Assembly: GCF_009832905.1 (NCBI RefSeq)
Contig: NZ_CP047135.1
Coordinates: forward strand, 4,256,001-4,320,000
Source: Stenotrophomonas sp. 364
GTDB lineage: Bacteria > Pseudomonadota > Gammaproteobacteria > Xanthomonadales > Xanthomonadaceae
Direction: 5' to 3'
Length of the DNA: 64,000 bases
Shown: positions 47,819-58,296 of the stretch, piece after piece
Numbering within the stretch: the stretch's first letter is position 1
Layout: each line of letters starts with the position of its first letter
The notes under the pieces: model-generated
Databases searched by the model: none
The model's input: the letters and a program-made list of their open reading frames with translations, nothing else
Told to the model about the DNA's origin: nothing
Translations under genes and position numbers: made by a program

Positions 47819-49234
47819 TCAGCGCACCAGCGCCTTGAGCATCCCGGCAATCTTCGAATACGGCGGTTTGAGCAGGTCGCTGGCCGCCCAGCGCGACTGC
47901 CACAGGATCGGCAGCTGCTTGCTCAACCCGTCGAAGCCGGCGCGGCCGTGATACGCGCCCATGCCGCTGGGGCCGACGCCACCGAACGGCAGGTCGTTGA
48001 TGGCGAAGTGCAGCAGGGTGTCGTTGACGGTGATACCCCCGGCCACCACCTGCCCCAGCACGCGTTCGACCGTGCGGTTGTCCTGGCTGAAGACATACAG
48101 CGCCAGCGGCCGGTCGCGGCCCTGTACCTCGGCCAGCGCCGCGTCCAGGCTGGGATACGCGCAGACGGGCAGGATCGGGCCAAAGATCTCCTCCTGCATC
48201 AGGTCCAGGTCGGCCGGCGGGTCAAGCACGATGGTCGGCACGATCAGGCGTTCGCGCGCAGCGCGCTCGGGATCCACGGTGGCCAGCTCGATCACCGGCA
48301 CGCCGCGTACCCGGGCCTGGTCGAGGTACCCGCGCAGGCGCTGGTACTGGCCCTCATGGATGATCCGCGTGTAGTCGGTGGCATCGCTGAAGTCACCGTA
48401 GCGCGTGCGCACCTGGGTCTGCAGCTGCTGCACCAGCTCGCGCTGGCGGGCGCCATCGATGAGCACGTAATCCGGGGCGATGCAGGTCTGGCCGGCGTTG
48501 AACCACTTGCCAGTGGCCAGGCGTGCGGCCGCCTTGTCCAGCGGGTAGTCGCTGCAGACGATGGCCGGTGACTTGCCGCCCAGTTCGAGGGTCAGCGGAG
48601 TGAGGTGCTGGGCCGCGGCGGCCATGACCTTGCGGCCGACGGCGGTGGAACCGGTGAACACCAGGTGGTCCAGCGGCGAGCCTGCCAGCGCACTCGCCAG
48701 CGCACCGTCGCCCTGCACCACCGCCACGCGGTCGGCGGGAAACACCTCGGCCAGCAGCACTTGCAGGAACGCGCTGGTGCGCGGGGTGTGTTCGGAGGGC
48801 TTGAGGATGACGTGGTTGCCAGCGGCGATCGCGGTGGCCAGCGGAATCAGCGCCAGGTTGACCGGGTAATTCCACGGCGAGATCACGCCAACCACGCCCA
48901 GCGGCACCGCGCGGGTCTGCGCGCGCGCCGGCCAGAACCGCCAGCCCACCCCGACCCGGCGCGGGCGCGCCCAGCGGCGCAGGTGCTTGAGCAGGTGGTC
49001 GATCTCACCGAGCACGGTCATGCCGTCGGCGATCATGGATTCGTGGGAGGAGCGGTGGCCGAAGTCGGCCGAGATGGCGTCGGTCATCTGCGGCAGGCGT
49101 GCCTTCAACGCTGCGCGCAGGCGCTGCAGGTCGTCGCGGCGCTGGTCCAACGATGGGCGGTTGGCCTGCCAGGCCGTACGCAGGGTGTGCAGGATCGCGG
49201 GCAGCGCGGCGGGATCGGTGTGGGCGTCGCTCAT
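47819..49234 (-). CDS. Coniferyl aldehyde dehydrogenase-like enzyme
   Basis: 471-residue NAD(P)-dependent aldehyde dehydrogenase. Start at ATG 49234 (MSDAHTDPAALPAILH). Motifs: GVVGVISPWNYPVNLALIPL, LELGGKSPAIV with the general-base Glu, FNAGQTCIAPDYVLI with the catalytic Cys, and EEIFGPILPV. The pattern (471 residues, FNAGQTCIAPDY) matches coniferyl aldehyde dehydrogenases that oxidise lignin-derived aldehydes. Ends with a membrane-like tail (LKPPYSKIAGMLKALVR) as in fatty-aldehyde-type members, so other long aldehydes are possible. Confidence 0.85.
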   Translation of the reverse strand: MSDAHTDPAALPAILHTLRTAWQANRPSLDQRRDDLQRLRAALKARLPQMTDAISADFGHRSSHESMIADGMTVLGEIDHLLKHLRRWARPRRVGVGWRFWPARAQTRAVPLGVVGVISPWNYPVNLALIPLATAIAAGNHVILKPSEHTPRTSAFLQVLLAEVFPADRVAVVQGDGALASALAGSPLDHLVFTGSTAVGRKVMAAAAQHLTPLTLELGGKSPAIVCSDYPLDKAAARLATGKWFNAGQTCIAPDYVLIDGARQRELVQQLQTQVRTRYGDFSDATDYTRIIHEGQYQRLRGYLDQARVRGVPVIELATVDPERAARERLIVPTIVLDPPADLDLMQEEIFGPILPVCAYPSLDAALAEVQGRDRPLALYVFSQDNRTVERVLGQVVAGGITVNDTLLHFAINDLPFGGVGPSGMGAYHGRAGFDGLSKQLPILWQSRWAASDLLKPPYSKIAGMLKALVR

Positions 49235-49274
49235 GGGCCGACTATAGCTGGACGCTGCGTGAGCGCGTGTCACC

Positions 49275-49352
49275 GATAGTGCCGGCCGCTGGCCGGCAAC
49301 CTCGCACGTGTCTCCGAAAGCGCATGGAGAGCCGGCCAGCGGCCGGAACGAC
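49275..49352. repeat. Inverted pair of GTAG-type palindromes
   Basis: GATAGTGCCGGCCGCTGGCC then GGCA at 49275 onward, and GCCGGCCAGCGGCCGG near 49330-49350 in the opposite sense, about 30 bases apart. Both lack a perfect GTAG end. Confidence 0.75.
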
Positions 49353-49362
49353 CGGAACGGAA

Positions 49363-49393
49363 AAGGGCCGCGATTCGCATCGCGGCCCTTCTT
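49363..49393 (-). terminator. Rho-independent terminator after the MHS transporter gene
   Basis: AAGGGCCGCGAT-TCGC-ATCGCGGCCCTT, a perfect 12-bp stem with a UNCG-type tetraloop, 21 bases past the transporter stop codon. A short T-run follows on both strands. Confidence 0.9.
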
Positions 49394-49413
49394 TCATACC
49401 GTGTGGCGCACCG

Positions 49414-51063
49414 TTACTTGGTGATATCCACCCCACGCGTTTCGCGCAGGAACAGGCCGCCCACCACGACCGTCATCAGCGCGATGATGATCGGGTACCA
49501 CAGGCCGTAGTAGAGGTTGCCGGTACCGGCCACCAGCGCGAAGGAAATCGCCGGCAGGAAGCCACCGAACCAGCCGTTGCCGATGTGGTACGGCAGCGAC
49601 ATCGAGGTGTAGCGGATGCGGGTCGGGAACAGCTCGACCAGGTAGGCGGCGATCGGGCCGTAGACCATGGTCACGTACAGCACCAGCAGCCACAGCATGA
49701 AGATGGTGCCGGGGATGTTGACGCGTGCGTTGTCGGCCTTGGCCGGGTAACCGGCGGTGGTGAGCGCGGTCTTCAGTTCGGCCCCGAACGCATCGGCCTT
49801 GCCCTTGCCCTCTTCCTTGGTCAGCCCGGCCGCCTCGTAGGAGGTGACCGTGGCACTGCCCACGTTGATGACGGCCAGGGAGCCGGCGCCCGTCGGCTTC
49901 ACTTCATACGGTACGCCAGCCTTGGTCAGCGCGGCAGTGGCCACGTCGCAGGAGCTGGTGAACTTGCGCATGCCAACCGGATCGAACTGGAACGAGCAGG
50001 TGTTCGGATCGGCCACGACCAGCGCCGGCGAGTTGGTGCGGGCTTCTTCGATGGCGGGGTTGGCGAAGTGGGTCAGGCCCTTGAAGATCGGGATGTAGGT
50101 GACGGCGGCCAGCAGGCAGCCGGCCAGGATGATCTTCTTGCGGCCGATACGGTCGGACAGCCAACCGAAGAAGATGAAGAACGGCACGCCGAGGGCAAGC
50201 GCGGCCGCGATCAGCAGGTAGGAGGTGGTGGCATCGACCTTGAGCATGCTGCTCAGGAAGAACAGCGCGTAGAACTGGCCGCCGTACCACACCACGGCCT
50301 GGCCGGCTGCGGCACCCAGCAGCACCAGCAGCATCAGCTTGAGGTTGCCGCCCTTGAGGCTGTCACGGAACGGGGTCTTGGAGCCCTTGCCTTCGGCCTT
50401 CATCTGCTGGAACAGCGGCGACTCGCTCAGCTGCAGGCGGATCCACACCGACACGCCCAGCAGCACGATGGACACCAGGAACGGAATGCGCCAGCCCCAG
50501 GCTTCAAAGGCTTCGTTGCCCAGGAAGTAGCGGCAGGCCAGGATGATCAGCAGCGACATGAACAGGCCCAGCGTCGCGGTGCACTGGATGAAGCTGGTGT
50601 ACAGGCCACGCTTGTTGGCCGGTGCATGCTCGGCCACGTAGGTCGCCGCGCCACCGTACTCGCCGCCCATCGCCAGGCCCTGGGCCAGGCGCAGGATGAT
50701 CAGGATGACCGGCGCGGCAAACCCGATCGACGCGTAGTTGGGCAGCACGCCGACCAGGAAGGTCGAGATGCCCATGATCAGGATCGTGACCAGGAAGGTG
50801 TATTTGCGACCGATGCGGTCGCCGAGGCTGCCGAAGAACGCCGCGCCGAACGGACGCACGAAGAAGCCGGCGGCGAAGGCCAGCAGGGCGAAGATCATGC
50901 CCGTGGTTTCGTTGACGCCACTGAAGAACTGCTTGGCGATGATCGCCGCGAGCGAGCCGTACAGGAAGAAGTCGTACCACTCGAAGACCGTCCCCAGGCT
51001 GGACGCGAAGATGACCTTCTTGTGTCCCTGGGTAAGCGTGGCTGGTGCGGGTGTCGTTGACAT
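49414..51063 (-). CDS. MHS-family (major facilitator) metabolite:H+ symporter
   Basis: 549-residue inner-membrane transporter. ATG at 51063 (MSTTPAPATL) is preferred over 51072 because GAGGGG lies at suitable distance. Twelve helices; the start HKKVIFASSLGTVFEWYDFF and FFVRPFGAAFFGSLGDRIGR are MHS signatures. Unusual feature: a large soluble insert between about residues 325 and 440 (CSFQFDPVGMRKFTSSCDVA) with two cysteines, as in a subset of MHS transporters. Substrate unknown (organic acid). DcaP-like porin gene lies upstream. Confidence 0.88.
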   Translation of the reverse strand: MSTTPAPATLTQGHKKVIFASSLGTVFEWYDFFLYGSLAAIIAKQFFSGVNETTGMIFALLAFAAGFFVRPFGAAFFGSLGDRIGRKYTFLVTILIMGISTFLVGVLPNYASIGFAAPVILIILRLAQGLAMGGEYGGAATYVAEHAPANKRGLYTSFIQCTATLGLFMSLLIILACRYFLGNEAFEAWGWRIPFLVSIVLLGVSVWIRLQLSESPLFQQMKAEGKGSKTPFRDSLKGGNLKLMLLVLLGAAAGQAVVWYGGQFYALFFLSSMLKVDATTSYLLIAAALALGVPFFIFFGWLSDRIGRKKIILAGCLLAAVTYIPIFKGLTHFANPAIEEARTNSPALVVADPNTCSFQFDPVGMRKFTSSCDVATAALTKAGVPYEVKPTGAGSLAVINVGSATVTSYEAAGLTKEEGKGKADAFGAELKTALTTAGYPAKADNARVNIPGTIFMLWLLVLYVTMVYGPIAAYLVELFPTRIRYTSMSLPYHIGNGWFGGFLPAISFALVAGTGNLYYGLWYPIIIALMTVVVGGLFLRETRGVDITK

Positions 51064-51078
51064 GGGAAGCATCCCCTC

Positions 51079-51161
51079 GGTAGTGCCGACCGTTGGCCGG
51101 CAATCGCAGTGTTGGTCGGGTGGTTTCTAATTGTCTGGGTGCCGACCGTGGGCCGGCACTC
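51079..51161 (+). repeat. Two GTAG-type palindromes between transporter and porin genes
   Basis: GGTAGTGCCGACCGTTGGCC then GGCA at 51079-51102, and a degenerate one (GGGTGCCGACCGTGGGCC then GGCACTC) at 51137-51161, in the 100-base gap between the two minus-strand genes. Confidence 0.8.
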
Positions 51162-51163
51162 TT

Positions 51164-52591
51164 CTAGAAGCTGTACTTCGTGGTGAACTGCAGGCGGTTG
51201 ATGTCGCCCTTGCGCCCGTCCTCGATCTCGCGCACGCCGTACATGTACTCGGCACCGATATCGACCTTGGGCATCGGCGTGTAGAAGACGTTGCCGCGGA
51301 TGCTCTGCACGCTCTTGGTCACCAGCGGACCCAGGCTGCCGTCGTTGTCGTAGTCGCTGCGCGCGTAGATCAGGTTGGTGCGCAGCTTCGGGGTGAAGGC
51401 ATGGCGCCAGCCCACGTAGCCGGCCAGTACGCCGGTCGGGTTGAGCTCGTCGCGGGCGATGTCGTAGGCGGTGTCGGCGGTAACGCCCAGGCCGACGTAG
51501 CGGGCGATGCCTTCGCCGCCACTGACCTGGTAATGCAGCGTGTCGCTGCTGCCCATCACCCACTTGCCGCCCAGGGTCAGGCCGCCGCCGATCTTGTCGG
51601 CTTTGGCGCCGGTGGTCTGGTTGTCAATCTGCAGCTGGCGCACCACGCCGCCCACGCCGAAGGTGCCCCAATCGCCCTTCCAGCCGTAACGCAGGGTCAG
51701 GTCGGGCAGCGCGCCGCGGTCGGAGTTGCTGGACACGTTCGTCCACGCCCCGGTGATCGGGTTGCGGGTGCCGGTGAGCACGGTGGTTTCCGGGTTTTCC
51801 AGCGCGACGCTGAAGCCGCCCTGCGTGTAGCGGATCTGCGCCTGGCGCACGAACAGCACGCCGTCGGTGGGTCCGACGAAGTCGGCAGCTTCCGGCAGCG
51901 ACGCGGCGTCCATGAAGTTGGACCAGGTCTGGCCGGCCAGCCAGTTGTTCCAGTACATGTAGGCATGGCGCAGCGTCACGCCGTAGGTATTGGTGGCGGT
52001 CTGGTTGCCCAGCGAGTTGCCGAAGAAGTCCATCTCGAAGAACGCGCCGGCCTTGTTGCCGCCTTCGCTGACGTTGTCGATGCCGAGGTTGAAGCGCGAG
52101 AACTTGGCATGGGCGTTGTAATCCACGTCCGAGCGCTCGCCGCTGCCGCCGGCACCGGCCACCGGGGTCTGGCCCGGCAGGTACAGCGCGCGGCCGGTGG
52201 CGTCGTCGGCCAACTGGCCATCGCCGGTCTGGGTGGCCAGGAAGTCGGCCTTGATGAAGCCACCGATCTTGACCGTGGTACCCGGCGCGGCGCCCGGGGT
52301 GATGGTGGTGACCTGGATCGGCTGCTTGCCGGCCGGCACCTGCGCCGCCAGCGGCTGCTGGGCCTGCACGGTCTTCACTGCGGTGACGTCGGTCTGCGCC
52401 TGGCTGATCTGGGTCTGTTGCTGCTGGCTGGTATTGACCAGCATCTGCACCTGGCGCTCCAGCTCGGCGATGCGTGCTTCCAGCGCCTTCTCTTTGGCGG
52501 TATCGGCGAATGCGACGCCTGGTGCGATCAATGCAACGAACAGGGCGGCCGCCAACGGCCGGCGTGTCGTCTTCAACAAACGGTGGCTCAT
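51164..52591 (-). CDS. DcaP-like outer-membrane porin
   Basis: 475-residue outer-membrane protein. Signal peptide (RRPLAAALFVALIAPGVAFA), then a coiled-coil of about 45 residues (KEKALEARIAELERQVQM ... QQQQTQISQAQTDV), then a beta-barrel ending in the aromatic TTKYSF. KIGGFIKADFLA and FNLGIDNVSEGG are typical of DcaP-like channels, which pass small dicarboxylic acids. Start taken at ATG 52591 with GAGAGGG upstream. Paired with the MHS transporter downstream. Confidence 0.85.
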   Translation of the reverse strand: MSHRLLKTTRRPLAAALFVALIAPGVAFADTAKEKALEARIAELERQVQMLVNTSQQQQTQISQAQTDVTAVKTVQAQQPLAAQVPAGKQPIQVTTITPGAAPGTTVKIGGFIKADFLATQTGDGQLADDATGRALYLPGQTPVAGAGGSGERSDVDYNAHAKFSRFNLGIDNVSEGGNKAGAFFEMDFFGNSLGNQTATNTYGVTLRHAYMYWNNWLAGQTWSNFMDAASLPEAADFVGPTDGVLFVRQAQIRYTQGGFSVALENPETTVLTGTRNPITGAWTNVSSNSDRGALPDLTLRYGWKGDWGTFGVGGVVRQLQIDNQTTGAKADKIGGGLTLGGKWVMGSSDTLHYQVSGGEGIARYVGLGVTADTAYDIARDELNPTGVLAGYVGWRHAFTPKLRTNLIYARSDYDNDGSLGPLVTKSVQSIRGNVFYTPMPKVDIGAEYMYGVREIEDGRKGDINRLQFTTKYSF

Positions 52592-52686
52592 GTTGCCCTC
52601 TCTCCCGGGTGGCAATGCGAACGCCGCGCTGGGCACGGTCGAGCCGACAGTGGGGCCGCCCCGCCTGCGGGGGCTATTGGCCATTA

Positions 52687-52781
52687 GTCGTACTCGCCCG
52701 CCGGGCGAGCACGACCCGGGCGCCGCAGGCGACCGGCAGGTGCCGCAGGCACCTGGGTAGGTACCGACCGTTGGTCGGTAC
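52687..52781. repeat. Three hairpins in a row upstream of the porin gene
   Basis: Hairpin 1: GTCGTACTCGCCCG / CGGGCGAGCACGAC (52687-52715). Hairpin 2: CAGGTGCC-GCA-GGCACCTG (52737-52755). Hairpin 3: GTAG element GGTAGGTACCGACCGTTGGT (from 52757). They fill the gap between the divergent porin and acs genes (52592-53028); the rest of that gap shows only the palindrome at 52911 and no gene. Confidence 0.75.
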
Positions 52782-52910
52782 GCTCTTACTCACAGACAAC
52801 GCTGCACCCCGTCACCACGGGCCCAAACACACCCGGCACCCACCGACCGCCACGCGCTGCCCACACCGCACGCCCGACTCTGACCCGTTCCCCACGCTCC
52901 TGCCGCGTTC

Positions 52911-52920
52911 GACCATGGTC
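52911..52920. promoter_or_regulatory. Palindrome GACCATGGTC upstream of acs
   Basis: Perfect 10-bp palindrome GACCATGGTC, 109 bases before the acs start codon. Its position suits a regulator site; CrbR is the obvious candidate. This is inference from location only. Confidence 0.35.
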
Positions 52921-53028
52921 TAAGCACCCAGTCACCGCGAAGGGGGGTGGATGCGGCAAACTGAGGGTGAGAGATCGCAGCTTATGTTGCGATCGCACAA
53001 CCCAAGTCCTGTTGCAAGTGAGGGTGCC

Positions 53029-54972
<1,944 letters not shown>

Positions 54973-55002
54973 GGGTCGCCACATCGCATGGGCGCTGTCG
55001 TT

Positions 55003-55033
55003 CCCACGGTTCGCAAGCGGACCGTGGGCCCCT
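55003..55033 (+). terminator. Possible terminator hairpin after acs
   Basis: CCCACGGT-(10-base loop)-ACCGTGGG, followed by CCCCTT rather than a U-run. A possible weak terminator or attenuator between acs and the crbR-like gene. Confidence 0.4.
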
Positions 55034-55128
55034 TCTCACCCTCACCCGCCCCCTGACTCAGGGGGTTGTCATCTCGATGCACTCGTTCCGTTACGTCGTG
55101 TCACCCCTTTCGCAACATGGCCCCCACC

Positions 55129-55794
55129 ATGACAACCCTCCTGATTGCCGACGACCACCCGTTGTTCCGCGAAGCCCTTCGCGGGGCCGTGCAACGCGTC
55201 ATTCCCGGCGTGCAGCTGTTCGAAGCCGACAGCGTGGAAGCGCTGTACCAGCTGGCCGACCAGCACACCGACGCCGACCTGGTCCTGATGGACCTCAACA
55301 TGCCCGGTGCGCAGGGCTTCAACGCGCTGGTGCACATGCGCGCCCTGCACCCGCAGCTGCCGGTGGTGGTGGTGTCCGCGCGCGAAGAGCCCACCGTGAT
55401 GCGGCGTGCGCTGGACCATGGCGCGTTCGGCTTCATTCCCAAGTCCGCCGATTCGGACACGATAGGCCATGCGCTGGGCACCATCCTCGATGGTGAAACC
55501 TGGGCCCCGCCGGAGGCGCACAACGTGCCGCCGACCGGGCGCGAGGAACGCGAAATCGGCCAACGCCTGCGCGAACTCACCCCGCAGCAGTTCCGCGTGC
55601 TGCAGATGCTGGGCGCCGGCCGGCTCAACAAGCAGATCGCCTATGACCTCAACGTGTCCGAGGCAACGATCAAGGCCCACGTCACCGCCATCCTGCGCAA
55701 GCTGGGTGTCACCAACCGCACCCAGGCGGTGCTGATGGCCGGCAAGCTGGCCATCGACGACGAACCGATCGTGTTGCCGCCGGAAGAGGAGTGA
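55129..55794 (+). CDS. crbR: CrbR/ErdR-like response regulator (NarL family)
   Basis: 221-residue two-component regulator. Receiver domain at 1-120: acidic pair Asp8/Asp9 in IADDHP, phosphoacceptor Asp55 in VLMDLNMPG, and Lys in FIPKSAD. LuxR-type HTH at about 150-215 (LTPQQFRVLQMLGAGRLNKQ; EATIKAHVTAILRKLGV). Position next to acs and near the CrbS-like kinase supports a role in acetate-switch control. ATG 55117 is an alternative start. Confidence 0.88.
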   Translation: MTTLLIADDHPLFREALRGAVQRVIPGVQLFEADSVEALYQLADQHTDADLVLMDLNMPGAQGFNALVHMRALHPQLPVVVVSAREEPTVMRRALDHGAFGFIPKSADSDTIGHALGTILDGETWAPPEAHNVPPTGREEREIGQRLRELTPQQFRVLQMLGAGRLNKQIAYDLNVSEATIKAHVTAILRKLGVTNRTQAVLMAGKLAIDDEPIVLPPEEE

Positions 55795-55829
55795 GGGGCG
55801 GGCGTTCGCAGGCAACGCATCCGACGCGA

Positions 55830-57089
55830 TCAGCCAGTCCACCAACGGAAGGGCGTGTCGTGGTAATCGGCAATCCCCACCAGTTCGTAGCCCGACTCGA
55901 CCTGACGGCACAGAAGACGCCAGCGCGAGCGTCCTGACAGCCCCTCGATGTTGGCGTCGGTGGCGATGAAGACGTGCCCGTCCTGCTTCACCACATGCCC
56001 CTGGATTCTGCCCGCGGCGAGATCCTGTTCGACCCGCTCGATGCGTTTGAGCGTGCTGCTGTCCGGCGGCAGGCGCGCGCATTGTTCCTTCAGGGTAGCG
56101 CCGCGCTGGACATCGACCGGCTGCGCACGTTTGGCGCGCCCAGAGGCGCCAAGGGTGGGCATCGTCGTCGGTCCAGCCTCTCGCCCCGTCGGCAGGCGGC
56201 GATGGCGCACTTGCACCACCGGCGCCGGCTGACGCATCCAGTCCTGCGACGGCAGTGCGGTGTCGGCGACCGACCGGGTGGGCGCAGCGTCCTTCGCGGT
56301 CAGCGGCACGGGGCGTGCGGGTCGCAGCTGCCATTGGCCGCCGTGGCGATCCACCGTCTGACCGCAGACACCTGGATCCGGGCCGGCCGGGTCCACGTGG
56401 AAGAACGTGGTACGCAGATTACGCAGGACCGCGCCCGGTGGCCGCCCCTCTCCATTGATTTCGCGCTGCAGCCGCTCCAGTTGGCTCGGCGCTACGGCCG
56501 CGATGTACCGGTGACCGGTTTCCTTGCAGGTGATCACGCAGGGCGGGCGGTCCACGCAAGCCTCCATGAAGAACGCCTTCAGGCCTGTTTCCAGCGCCGG
56601 CCCCACCGGCAGGCCTACGCTGGCCGCGTGCGCGCGGTAATCGTCGATCATCTGCTCCATAAGGCCGTGCAGATGGTCGTGGATGGTGCGCACGCGTGCG
56701 GCATCGGCGTGGTCCAGACCGAATTTCAGCGCCAGATCACGAAGCGCGGCGGTGGAGTGCAGCATGTCCCAGCGCTGCTGATGCGCCCGTTCACGTTCGG
56801 CGTCGTGGCGGGCGATGCGCAGGTAGGCTTCACCCAGGCACGCCCCGACAATCGCGCCGGTCAGCGGCGCGGTCGCATTGGCGATAGACATCAAACACCC
56901 GGTCAGGCCACCGGTGGCAAGGGCGACCACTCGGGCCTGCGGGGTCTCCACCGCCACGTTGGCAATGCCGCTGATGCGTGCGCCCAGATGGAGAGTCGGG
57001 AGTTGACGAGTAACGCTGCGCGAGGGCGGCAACGCGGGCGGACAGGTGGGAAGGGGCGATGGACTGGCCGCAGCGCGCGGAATGGGCAT
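55830..57089 (-). CDS. Unrecognised protein, possible effector or toxin-like
   Basis: 419-residue protein of no family I know. The N-terminus is rich in Pro and Ser (PIPRAAASPSPLPTCPPALP); then a long hydrophobic Gly/Ala stretch at about 58-90 (VVALATGGLTGCLMSIANAT); then a helical, charged part; then a disordered basic linker; and a C-terminal compact domain of about 65 residues (HVVKQDGHVFIATDANIEGL, LCRQVESGYELVGIADYHD) with the look of a RelE/barnase-like fold, which is only an impression. It interrupts the acs-crbR-crbS locus. ATG at 57089 lacks a clear ribosome site; the frame stays open to 57476. Confidence 0.55.
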   Translation of the reverse strand: MPIPRAAASPSPLPTCPPALPPSRSVTRQLPTLHLGARISGIANVAVETPQARVVALATGGLTGCLMSIANATAPLTGAIVGACLGEAYLRIARHDAERERAHQQRWDMLHSTAALRDLALKFGLDHADAARVRTIHDHLHGLMEQMIDDYRAHAASVGLPVGPALETGLKAFFMEACVDRPPCVITCKETGHRYIAAVAPSQLERLQREINGEGRPPGAVLRNLRTTFFHVDPAGPDPGVCGQTVDRHGGQWQLRPARPVPLTAKDAAPTRSVADTALPSQDWMRQPAPVVQVRHRRLPTGREAGPTTMPTLGASGRAKRAQPVDVQRGATLKEQCARLPPDSSTLKRIERVEQDLAAGRIQGHVVKQDGHVFIATDANIEGLSGRSRWRLLCRQVESGYELVGIADYHDTPFRWWTG

Positions 57090-57395
57090 GGTGGCGGTCT
57101 GCAGTGGGAATCCTCGCCATGATGTACCGCACTGTGGGCAGGACCGGCAATCGGAATGGTTGCAATTGAGGCCAACTGCTTCCAGCGTCCACGTGGGCCG
57201 GTAGCTTGCAGCCACTTGCGTCGCGTAGGCACCGCCGCACCGGCCCGCACGTAAGACAGGCCCATGCCGTGGTCGCCGAGCGCTACTGAAAATGCGGTCA
57301 CAAAGAGCGGGTGCGGGGCCGACGGCCAGACAACGCACCGCACGCCGAAGCAGATACGGGTAACCCAGCGACGTCTGGCTCTGCGATGAGAGGCC

Positions 57396-57416
57396 GCCGA
57401 CCAACCGTCGGCTCTG
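57396..57416 (-). repeat. Short GTAG-related palindrome
   Basis: GCCGACCAACCGTCGGCTCT then G, a CCGACC-arm element lacking its GTAG end. The gap 57090-57692 contains this, the riboswitch at 57511-57620 and no convincing gene. Confidence 0.6.
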
Positions 57417-57510
57417 CCCCCCCGGGCGTATAGCCGGGGCTATGAATGACAGCGTTGCCTGCGCAATTGCCGGCAAATGCTCGATCCGGCGGACCCGGTG
57501 CTAAGCTTCG

Positions 57511-57620
57511 CGTCCCCTTGGGGAGTAGCCGGATTCCTGCTGCAGGAATCGCCCGCATCAACATACTCGGCCAGTGCGCCGTGGTGCGGGTAGCCATCGT
57601 GGTTGGCGAGACCAGCGGTC
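57511..57620 (+). promoter_or_regulatory. Manganese riboswitch (yybP-ykoY) before mntP
   Basis: The leader of mntP contains the conserved pieces of the yybP-ykoY RNA: CCCCTTGGGGAGTAGCC (57514-57530), then ATCAACATACTCGG (57557-57570), then GGCGAGACC (57605-57613). These form the loop-docking elements that bind Mn2+. About 70 bases separate it from the mntP start. On Mn2+ excess it would raise mntP expression. Confidence 0.9.
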
Positions 57621-57692
57621 CGCGTGCGCAACGACAGGTTGGGCGCGTTCGCGGTCCGTTGCTCGCAATCGCCCGACCTGCCGTGTACCCCA

Positions 57693-58271
57693 ATGTCCCC
57701 CATCTCGATCCTGTTGATCGGCTTTGCCATGTCCACCGATGCCTTCGCTGCGGCGATCGGCAAAGGCGCGGCCATGCGCAAGCCACGCTTCCCCGATGCG
57801 CTGCGCGCCGGCCTCATTTTCGGTGTCATCGAAGGCATCACGCCGGTGATCGGCTGGTTGCTGGGCCGTGCCGCCCTGCAGTACGTCGAAGCGTTTGATC
57901 ACTGGATCGCCTTCGGCCTGCTCGGTGCGCTGGGCGTGCACATGATCATCAACGGCATCCGCCCCGATGACGGTGCCGAGGACGAAGACACCAGCAAACA
58001 CCACGGCTTCTGGCGCCTGGCGGTCACCGGCTTTGCCACCAGCATCGATGCGATGGCGGTCGGCATCGGCCTGGCCTTCCTGGATGTCCACATCGGCGTG
58101 ATGGCGCTGGTGATCGGCCTGTGCACCTTCACCATGGTCACCGCCGGGGTCATGCTCGGCCGCGTGCTGGGCAACATGGTCGGCAAGCGCGCCGAGATCA
58201 TCGGCGGCCTGATTCTGATCATCATCGGCTCGACCATCCTGTACGAACACCTCAGCGGCGCCATGGGCTGA
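57693..58271 (+). CDS. mntP: Manganese efflux pump MntP
   Basis: 192-residue inner-membrane exporter of Mn2+. ATG at 57693 ([20 protein letters not shown]). Six helices; the two conserved acidic motifs are present: [13 protein letters not shown] in helix 1 and [13 protein letters not shown] in the second half, plus [10 protein letters not shown]. Size fits E. coli MntP. Preceded by a yybP-ykoY manganese riboswitch. Confidence 0.95.
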   Translation: MSPISILLIGFAMSTDAFAAAIGKGAAMRKPRFPDALRAGLIFGVIEGITPVIGWLLGRAALQYVEAFDHWIAFGLLGALGVHMIINGIRPDDGAEDEDTSKHHGFWRLAVTGFATSIDAMAVGIGLAFLDVHIGVMALVIGLCTFTMVTAGVMLGRVLGNMVGKRAEIIGGLILIIIGSTILYEHLSGAMG

Positions 58272-58296
58272 TGCGCCGTGCCCCACCGCCGCGCGG

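Noticed and set aside
57090..57476. N-terminal extension of the unknown protein with a CNHSDCRSCPQCG zinc-ribbon-like peptide
   Set aside because: The frame is open but no start codon with a ribosome site precedes it; the Cys pattern may be chance. Left out of the gene but worth checking by proteomics.
57464..57510. Promoter for the manganese riboswitch
   Set aside because: TTGCCG and TAAGCT are present but 29 bases apart, too far for a sigma70 promoter; no convincing call.
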